Shown: in pieces, positions 38,322-43,596 of the stretch
Numbering within the stretch: the first letter of the stretch is position 1
Layout of the letters: the number at the start of each line of letters is the position of its first letter
Assembly (NCBI GenBank): GCA_934661005.1
Contig: CAKUIK010000020.1
Coordinates: forward strand, 1-43,596
Reading direction: 5' to 3'
DNA from: an uncultured Slackia sp.
GTDB lineage: Bacteria > Actinomycetota > Coriobacteriia > Coriobacteriales > Eggerthellaceae
Length of the DNA stretch: 43,596 bases
The notes under the pieces: model-generated
The model's input: only the letters and a program-made list of their open reading frames with translations
What the model was told of the DNA's origin: nothing
Databases searched by the model: none
Program-made: the position numbers and the translations under genes

Positions 38322-40970
38322 CTACGCAAGCTGGCGGAGCACGTATTGCAGAATTCCGCCATGAGCCATGTATGCGCCTTCAGTAGGTGTGTCCACCCTT
38401 ACTATAGCGTGAAACTTCACCGTTTCGCCGTCCTGTTTTGAAGCTGAAACGTTCACCTCGCGCGGATTGGGCATGCTCGGCTCGCCAGCGCCGAAATCGA
38501 CCGGCTCAATGGTGAAGGTTTCCGTGCCATCGAGGCCCAGCGTTTCGGCATTTTCGCCCTCATGGAACTGCAACGGCAAAATGCCCATGCCCACCAGGTT
38601 CGAGCGATGAATGCGCTCGAAGCTTTCGGCAATAACGGCGCGCACGCCCAAAAGCAACGGAGCCTTTGCGGCCCAGTCGCGCGACGACCCGCTGCCATAC
38701 ATCTTGCCTGCGAGCACCACCAAAGGAATGCCCGCCGCGACATAGCTTTGCGACGCATCGAAAATCGAGGCGATCTCGCCCGTTTCGAAGTCGCGCGTCC
38801 ATCCGCCCGACTTGCCTTCCGCCAGCAGGTTCTTCAGCTTGATGTTCGCAAAGCCACCGCGCGCCATAACCTCGTGGTTGCCGCGACGAGAACCGTACGT
38901 GTTGAACATAACCGGGTCGACGCCGCGCTCAGCCAAGTATTTCGCAGCCGGCGAATCGGAAGCGATGCTGCCGGCGGGCGAAATATGGTCGGTCGTGATG
39001 AAGTCGCCCAAATTCGCGAGCACACGCGCGCCAGAAATGGGAGCGAAGCCCTCGACAGCCTTGCCCATGCCATCGAAGTACGGAGCACGGCGCACATAGG
39101 TGGAATCTTCATCCCACGCGAAGATATCGCCTTCGGGAGCTTCGAGTTCCTGCCATGCCTGCGTTCCGGAATAAAGGCCTTCGGCACCCGCGTCGAACAA
39201 TTCCGCCGTAACGAATTCGTCCATAAGCGCAGCGATTTCAGCGTCGCTCGGCCAAATGTCACGCAGGAACACGCCGTCGCCATTGGCGTCGGTGCCAAGC
39301 GGCTGTGTCTCGAAATCGAAGTCCATCGTGCCCGCCATGGCGTAGGCCACAACCGAAGCCGGCGCGCACAGGAAGTTCTGCGACACGTCGGGCGAGATGC
39401 GTCCGTCGAAGTTGCGATTGCCCGAAAGCACGCTCGTCAGTTCAATATCGCCCGCGATTTCATGCATCTCGGGCCACACCGGGCCGGAATTGCCAATGCA
39501 GCTCATGCATCCGAAACCGCAGGTCGCAAAGCCGAGTTCGGCAAGGGGCTGCGCCAAACCAGCGCGCTCAAGCATAAGCTGCGTCGCGTGCGAGCCCGGG
39601 GCCATAACGCGCTTCACCCAGGGCTTGGCAAGCAGGCCGCGCTCGCGAGCATGTTTGGCGACCAAGCCGCATGCGAGCATCATGGCGGGGTCAGTCGCGG
39701 TGGTGCAGCTGGTCACAGCCGCAATCGCGATAGCGCCATGGGTCAATTCGTATTCGGCGCCCATGAAATTCACCGCAACGCGCTTGTCCATATCAAGGTT
39801 GCGGTCAGCGCAAATCGTATTGAAACGCGAGCGAGCATCGCTGCGAGCAAAGCGATCATGCGGACGGCTCGGACCCGCGAGTGAGCATTCGACTTCGCTC
39901 AAATTCAGCTCGAGCACCTCGGAATACACGCGTTCGGCGCCATCGTTCCACATGCCCTGCGCTTTCGCGTATGCCTCAACGAGCGCAACCTGCTTTTTAT
40001 CGCGACCCGTAAGCAGCAGATACTCAAGCGTGCGATCATCGACCGGGAACAGCGTGCACGTGCAGCCGTATTCGGGGGTCATATTCGCGATACAAGCGCG
40101 CTGCGTCGCCGAAAGCGTAGCCACGCCATCGCCGAAACATTCGACGAACTTGCCCACCACGCCCTTCGCACGCAGCATCTGCGCGAACGTAAGCGCAGCA
40201 TCCATGGCCGATACGCCATCGCGCAGCTCACCCGTCAAATGAACGCCCACAACCTGGGGAACGAGCGTCGTAATGGGCTGGCCGAGCGCCGCGGCTTCGG
40301 CCTCAATGCCGCCCACGCCCCAGGAAAGCACGCCGATGCCGTTTGCGGTGGTGGTATGGGAGTCGGTGCCCACAACCGTATCGAAATACGCGAGCTCTCC
40401 AGCTTCGGTCGCCTTCGTCATAACGCCGCGGGCAAAGCGCTCAACGTTGATTTGGTGGCAAATGCCCGAACCAGGAGGAACGATGCGCACGTTTTGGAAC
40501 GACGATTGCGCCCACTTCAGGAAGCGATAGCGCTCGCCGTTGCGCTTGAATTCCATATCCATGTTCTTCTCAAGCGCGTCGGCGCAGCAGGCCGCATCGG
40601 CAATAACCGAATGGTCGATCACCAAATCGAGCGGAATTTGCGGATTGATGCGCGCAGGGTCGGCGCCCAAATCGCGCGCAGCTTCGCGCATCACAGCCAA
40701 GTCGACGAACACCGGCACACCGGTGAAGTCTTGCAGCAGAACGCGAGCGGGCATGTACTCGATTTCGCCGCCCTGGACGCCCTGCGCGCCGGCATCAACG
40801 ATGCGCTTCGCATAAAGCTCTCGCGCGCCAGCGTCGTCAACATTGCGCAGCACGTTTTCAAGCAGAATGCGCAGCGAATGCGGCAGCGCTTCGGCGCCTT
40901 CGATATGCGACGTGTCGCACATCTCAAAATCGTTGTCCCCCACATGCAAGGTTTGCGTCTGAACGCTCAT
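38322..40970 (-). CDS. acnA: Aconitate hydratase
   Basis: An aconitase of about 882 residues, isomerising citrate to isocitrate through a labile 4Fe-4S cluster. AcnA/IRP-type features: ARVLLQDFTGVPVFVDLA, GTDSHTTTANGIGVLSWGVG, the cluster ligands in VTSCTTATDPAMM and GFGCMSCIGNSGP, GNRNFDGRISPDVSQNFL and the swivel domain KMYGSGSSRDWAAKAP. The domains are in the AcnA order. The start is taken at 40970 (MSVQTQTLHVG); an in-frame ATG at 40985 adds five residues, and neither has a strong ribosome binding site. It lies 100 nt after the isocitrate dehydrogenase gene in the same direction, so the two probably form one unit for 2-oxoglutarate synthesis. Confidence 0.96.
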   Translation of the reverse strand: MSVQTQTLHVGDNDFEMCDTSHIEGAEALPHSLRILLENVLRNVDDAGARELYAKRIVDAGAQGVQGGEIEYMPARVLLQDFTGVPVFVDLAVMREAARDLGADPARINPQIPLDLVIDHSVIADAACCADALEKNMDMEFKRNGERYRFLKWAQSSFQNVRIVPPGSGICHQINVERFARGVMTKATEAGELAYFDTVVGTDSHTTTANGIGVLSWGVGGIEAEAAALGQPITTLVPQVVGVHLTGELRDGVSAMDAALTFAQMLRAKGVVGKFVECFGDGVATLSATQRACIANMTPEYGCTCTLFPVDDRTLEYLLLTGRDKKQVALVEAYAKAQGMWNDGAERVYSEVLELNLSEVECSLAGPSRPHDRFARSDARSRFNTICADRNLDMDKRVAVNFMGAEYELTHGAIAIAAVTSCTTATDPAMMLACGLVAKHARERGLLAKPWVKRVMAPGSHATQLMLERAGLAQPLAELGFATCGFGCMSCIGNSGPVWPEMHEIAGDIELTSVLSGNRNFDGRISPDVSQNFLCAPASVVAYAMAGTMDFDFETQPLGTDANGDGVFLRDIWPSDAEIAALMDEFVTAELFDAGAEGLYSGTQAWQELEAPEGDIFAWDEDSTYVRRAPYFDGMGKAVEGFAPISGARVLANLGDFITTDHISPAGSIASDSPAAKYLAERGVDPVMFNTYGSRRGNHEVMARGGFANIKLKNLLAEGKSGGWTRDFETGEIASIFDASQSYVAAGIPLVVLAGKMYGSGSSRDWAAKAPLLLGVRAVIAESFERIHRSNLVGMGILPLQFHEGENAETLGLDGTETFTIEPVDFGAGEPSMPNPREVNVSASKQDGETVKFHAIVRVDTPTEGAYMAHGGILQYVLRQLA

Positions 40971-41072
40971 TGGCAACACACCCATTCATCAAACAACTTT
41001 GCCGCGCATGCGCGGCCCCTTCGAAAGCAAATGCGCGAGCCGCAATACGACCCGCGCACACCAAAGACCAAC

Positions 41073-42161
41073 CTACAACGCGGCAATGAGCGCGTCGGTG
41101 AATTCCGTGCACGAGCAAGCAGGTTTCGAGCTGCCCGTGACCTTGCGAATGTCGCCCGTCAAATGCTCGCCTTCCGCATACACCTTGGCAATAGCGGCGC
41201 GAATCTTCTGGGCAATCTCGGGCTCGCCAATGTAGTCGAGCATCATGGCCGCGGAGAGAATCTGCGCCGTGGGATTGCAAATATTCTTACCCGCAATGTC
41301 GGGCGCGCTGCCATGAACGGCCTCGAACACGGCGTAATCGTCGCCGATGTTCGCGCCCGGCGCAATGCCCAAGCCGCCCACCAGGCCGGCACACAAGTCG
41401 CTCGCGATGTCGCCGTACAGGTTCGGGAACACAATGACGTCGAACTGGCTGGGGTCGGTGACCAGGTTCATGCAGAATGCGTCGATGATGCGGTCGTCGA
41501 AGGCAATGCGACCTTCGTAATCGGACGCAACCTTGCGCGCTTCTTTCAAGAACAGGCCATCGGAGAACTTCATGATGTTCGCCTTATGCGCGGCGGTCAC
41601 CTTGTTGCGACCGTGCTTTTCCGCATAGTCGAAGGCGAAGCGAACAATGCGGTCGGATCCGGTAATCGAGATGGGCTTGATCGAAATGCCAGAATCGGGA
41701 CGAATTACGCCAGCGCCTTCGGCGGCGCAGAAATCGATGAGGCGCTTCGCTTCGGGCGTGCCTTCCTCGAATTCGATGCCGGCATAAAGATCTTCGGAAT
41801 TCTCGCGAACAATAACGAGGTCGACATCTTCGTAACGCCCACCCGCACCGGGAATCGAAAGCACCGGGCGAAGGTTCACGTACAAATCGAGTGATTTGCG
41901 AAGCGCGACGTTCACGCTTCGGAAGCCAGTGCCCACAGGGGTGGTAATAGGGCCTTTGATGGCGACCTTGTTGCGCTTCACGGCCTCAATGGTCGACTCG
42001 GGAAGCGGAGAGCCGCCAGTCTTCTCCATAACCGCAGCGCCAGCTTCGGCAACCTCCCATACAATGTCGGCTCCAGCCGCTTCTACGACGCGCTGCATTG
42101 CGGCAGAGGTTTCAATCCCAATGCCGTCACCTGGAATGAGCGTAATAGTATGCTTAGCCAC
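41073..42161 (-). CDS. NAD-type isocitrate dehydrogenase (isocitrate/isopropylmalate dehydrogenase family)
   Basis: A beta-decarboxylating dehydrogenase of about 362 residues. HTITLIPGDGIGIETSAAMQ opens the fold. FRSVNVALRKSLDLYVNLRPV is the substrate-binding strand-helix with the Ser-x-Asn pattern of isocitrate enzymes. IVRENSEDLYAGIEF, KVTAAHKANIMKFSDGLFL, DDRIIDAFCMNLV and AVFEAVHGSAPDIAGKN complete the family set. The nucleotide site, without the Arg/Lys/Tyr signature of NADP enzymes, suggests NAD use. The start is GTG at 42161 with GGAAAGG 8 nt upstream; the longer frame to 42239 is rejected. Together with aconitase downstream, isocitrate to 2-oxoglutarate is the likely reaction, although isopropylmalate or homoisocitrate cannot be excluded by motif alone. 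Confidence 0.9.
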   Translation of the reverse strand: MAKHTITLIPGDGIGIETSAAMQRVVEAAGADIVWEVAEAGAAVMEKTGGSPLPESTIEAVKRNKVAIKGPITTPVGTGFRSVNVALRKSLDLYVNLRPVLSIPGAGGRYEDVDLVIVRENSEDLYAGIEFEEGTPEAKRLIDFCAAEGAGVIRPDSGISIKPISITGSDRIVRFAFDYAEKHGRNKVTAAHKANIMKFSDGLFLKEARKVASDYEGRIAFDDRIIDAFCMNLVTDPSQFDVIVFPNLYGDIASDLCAGLVGGLGIAPGANIGDDYAVFEAVHGSAPDIAGKNICNPTAQILSAAMMLDYIGEPEIAQKIRAAIAKVYAEGEHLTGDIRKVTGSSKPACSCTEFTDALIAAL

Positions 42162-42396
42162 AACGAGCACCTTTCCGTTATTGCGCTGCCGCAAAGGCCA
42201 ACAGGCGCATAATCCATGCTTCACAAGTCTCGCCATCATACCATGCCATTGTTACGCGACGATTAATTGCACCTGAGCGGCGGCGAGCGGCAGACTGGTC
42301 GCACGCGTTGCGCCCGGCCTCGCCGGTTTAGCGCAGATGCTCAACGAAAGAGCATGTCGCTTTCGGTACTAGCCACTAACGCCGCACTCTTTTGAC

Positions 42397-42430
42397 CAAA
42401 AGCAAACGAGGCATCCCGAAGGATGCCTCT
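42397..42430 (-). terminator. Terminator of the helical-repeat gene
   Basis: GAGGCATCC-TTCG-GGATGCCTC followed by GTTTGCTTTTGG on the minus strand. The stem is strong and the T-run interrupted. Confidence 0.72.
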
Positions 42431-42437
42431 TCATAGA

Positions 42438-43046
42438 TTACGAAAGATTCTCGACGATTTGCGCGGCGCGCTTCTTCAAAACGCCCTTGCCGCTCTTCGC
42501 ATCGAAGGCCATGCGAGTTTTCAACTCCTCGGCAACCTCGTCGGCGAGCTTGCCCTCAGAGAATGCGATAACCGCAACGAGCATTTCTTGGAACTCGACA
42601 TCGCCGTGGTAGCATTGAATGGCTTCGTCGATCAGCGGCCAAACCTTCTGGCTGCGGTTTTCCGTGGTAGCGCCCAGGCGGCACAGGAAACGCATAGCGG
42701 CCAAATGAAGCGGACCCGAATCCTCGTCGAACAACGCGCTCTCGGCACCGGGGATAGCCTTGTCGCACAGGCGCGACTCAACTCCCACAATGCTCGTCAG
42801 AACATCGAGGCACTCCCAACGCGTTTGAGCTTCGGGGCGATTGAGCGCGTCGACAAACACGTTCGAAAACTCAGTCAACGCTTCAGGCTTCATGGAAGCA
42901 GCAATCGAAAGCGTAGAAGCGGCCGACTGCCTTTTACGACGCGATGATCCCTCAAGGTCAGCAATAAGGGCATTCAGCGCTTCAGGGGTTTCGAGCGCAA
43001 CTTGAGCGTAAAGGGCACGCTGTTCCTTAAGAGAGGAATCGGCCAT
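42438..43046 (-). CDS. Helical-repeat (HEAT-like) protein of unknown function
   Basis: A 202-residue, wholly alpha-helical acidic protein. Segments such as LNALIADLEGSSRRKRQSAASTLSIAA, ALNRPEAQTRWECLDVLTSIVG and GPLHLAAMRFLCRLGATTENRSQKVWPLIDEAI have the helix-turn-helix spacing of HEAT or armadillo-like repeats, so a protein-binding scaffold role is plausible. It ends in a basic helix (GKGVLKKRAAQIVENLS). There is no membrane segment or signal peptide. The start is ATG at 43046 (MADSSLKEQ); the longer frame to 43118 is rejected, though the upstream ribosome binding site is weak (AAAAGAG). Transcribed alone between tRNA-Ala and the isocitrate dehydrogenase gene. Confidence 0.75.
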   Translation of the reverse strand: MADSSLKEQRALYAQVALETPEALNALIADLEGSSRRKRQSAASTLSIAASMKPEALTEFSNVFVDALNRPEAQTRWECLDVLTSIVGVESRLCDKAIPGAESALFDEDSGPLHLAAMRFLCRLGATTENRSQKVWPLIDEAIQCYHGDVEFQEMLVAVIAFSEGKLADEVAEELKTRMAFDAKSGKGVLKKRAAQIVENLS

Positions 43047-43391
43047 AGAGATATCAACTCTTTTCTGGTAGTGAGATGGGCGCAATAACGCCAGAATGAT
43101 TACGCGTATATGATACAACGCGACTCACGTATGCCGAAAAACCACCCGACAAGAAACATAAACCTGATAAATGCTCGTAGCGTTTATCAGGTTTTAAGGA
43201 AGACGGGTGGGCGCAAGCAAGCTAGTTGCAATATCCAAGAACAATCGCAGCAGGGGCGCGGCCGCCCAGGGCCGTGGGCGGGCACTCCGCCCCGGCGCCC
43301 GAACGGGGATGGCGAATCGGGGCGAACGGGAAAGGGGCGCAGGCCCGCGCCGGCGCCCCTCGAGCCGGGCCCGCCTTCCGCCCCATGGGCC
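43047..43391. other. Non-coding region between the helical-repeat gene and tRNA-Ala
   Basis: About 345 nt. It contains covarying hairpin copy 3 (43161-43193) and then an extremely GC-rich stretch (about 43245-43390) with many GGCGCC-like words. Short open frames in the GC-rich part have no ribosome binding site. I see no gene. Confidence 0.55.
43161..43193. repeat. Covarying hairpin, copy 3 (constant apex GCTCGTAGC)
   Basis: AACCTGATAAA pairs with TTTATCAGGTT (11 bp), extended through T-G into GCT-CGT-AGC. The apex is identical to copy 1 and the arms are different. It lies 115 nt upstream of the helical-repeat gene start. Only TTTT with an intervening base follows on the plus strand. Confidence 0.8.
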
Positions 43392-43428
43392 AAAAAAAGA
43401 GGGGCCCGCCGTCTGCGGCGGGCCCCTC
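43392..43428 (-). terminator. Intrinsic terminator of tRNA-Ala
   Basis: GAGGGGCCCGCC-GCAGAC-GGCGGGCCCCTC followed by TTTTTTT on the minus strand, about 10 nt past the tRNA. Confidence 0.95.
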
Positions 43429-43437
43429 GGGAATCCG

Positions 43438-43513
43438 TGGTGGAGCCTAGGGGGATCGAACCCCTGACCTCATGGCTGCCAGCCATGCGCTCTCCCAGCT
43501 GAGCTAAGGCCCC
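43438..43513 (-). tRNA. tRNA-Ala (anticodon GGC)
   Basis: 76 nt with encoded CCA. The acceptor GGGGCCT/AGGCTCC has the G3-U70 pair that marks alanine tRNA; D-arm GCTC...GAGC; anticodon arm CATGG-CTGGCAG-CCATG gives GGC; T-arm AGGGG-TTCGATC-CCCCT. The roughly 80 nt beyond it to the window end show nothing definite. Confidence 0.97.
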
Positions 43514-43596
43514 TCTTCCATGCGGAAGCGCCCTGCATGAGCGCGACGCCCTGTCCTCCCGCAGCCTGGCGCTGCAGTACTTTCGGCGAAGGCGGG

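Noticed and set aside
38562..41894. Long plus-strand open frames opposite acnA and the isocitrate dehydrogenase gene
   Set aside because: Antisense shadows of well-conserved genes; the products are Arg/His/Ala-rich without recognisable motifs.
43245..43390. Very GC-rich stretch with small open frames next to tRNA-Ala
   Set aside because: No rRNA or tRNA motif, no ribosome binding site; composition alone is not evidence for a gene.
1..43596. Prophage, integrative element or insertion sequence
   Set aside because: No integrase, transposase, relaxase or phage structural gene is visible, and neither tRNA shows an attachment-type duplication.

Overview
The window reads as a chromosomal segment of a high-GC, anaerobic Gram-positive bacterium, most likely of the class Coriobacteriia (Eggerthellaceae-like). 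This is inferred from the gene content: a one-chain pyruvate:ferredoxin oxidoreductase, a ferredoxin-type protein, aconitase plus NAD-type isocitrate dehydrogenase, a Gram-positive BY-kinase/PHP-phosphatase capsule module led by a LoaP-type antiterminator, AddAB, and GAAAGG-type ribosome binding sites. No transposase, integrase, phage gene, rRNA or CRISPR array is visible. || Region 1 (1-12.5 kb, all minus strand) is a surface polysaccharide locus. Upstream lie an LCP-family ligase, a Wzz-like adaptor, a BY-kinase and a PHP phosphatase. A 600-nt non-coding leader follows, with an intrinsic terminator and an A10G10 homopolymer tract inside a perfect inverted repeat. Then comes the LoaP-type NusG paralog and an operon of two tandem priming sugar transferases (the first has lost its C-terminus), a GT2, UDP-glucose dehydrogenase, a TupA-like ATP-grasp protein, two GT4 enzymes and a membrane protein (probable polymerase) cut by the window edge. 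|| Region 2 (12.5-20 kb) holds small or poorly characterised genes: an 83-residue orphan, a homocysteine-methyltransferase-like protein with a degenerate zinc site, recN, DUF454, a ferredoxin with low-complexity insertions, and an apparently orphan DUF6088 antitoxin with a palindromic operator. The 1.6-kb gap before recN carries two paralogous small-RNA-like units of about 160 nt. They have covarying stems, C-rich loops and their own terminators, and are the strongest novel signal in the window. || Region 3 (20-34 kb) has a fused DNA-deoxyinosine-glycosylase/NAD(P)HX-epimerase, PFOR, a Vsr-type endonuclease and AddA/AddB, ending at tRNA-Glu. The PFOR-vsr gap contains two copies of a structured repeat whose third copy lies upstream of ybaK at 34.6 kb. 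|| Region 4 (34-43.6 kb) holds ybaK, rplJ-rplL with an L10 leader, a large membrane protein, acnA, an isocitrate dehydrogenase, a helical-repeat protein and tRNA-Ala. Aconitase and isocitrate dehydrogenase together would supply 2-oxoglutarate, and PFOR would supply acetyl-CoA and reduced ferredoxin. A separate family of three short hairpins with a constant apex and covarying stems sits at 13.2, 13.3 and 43.2 kb.
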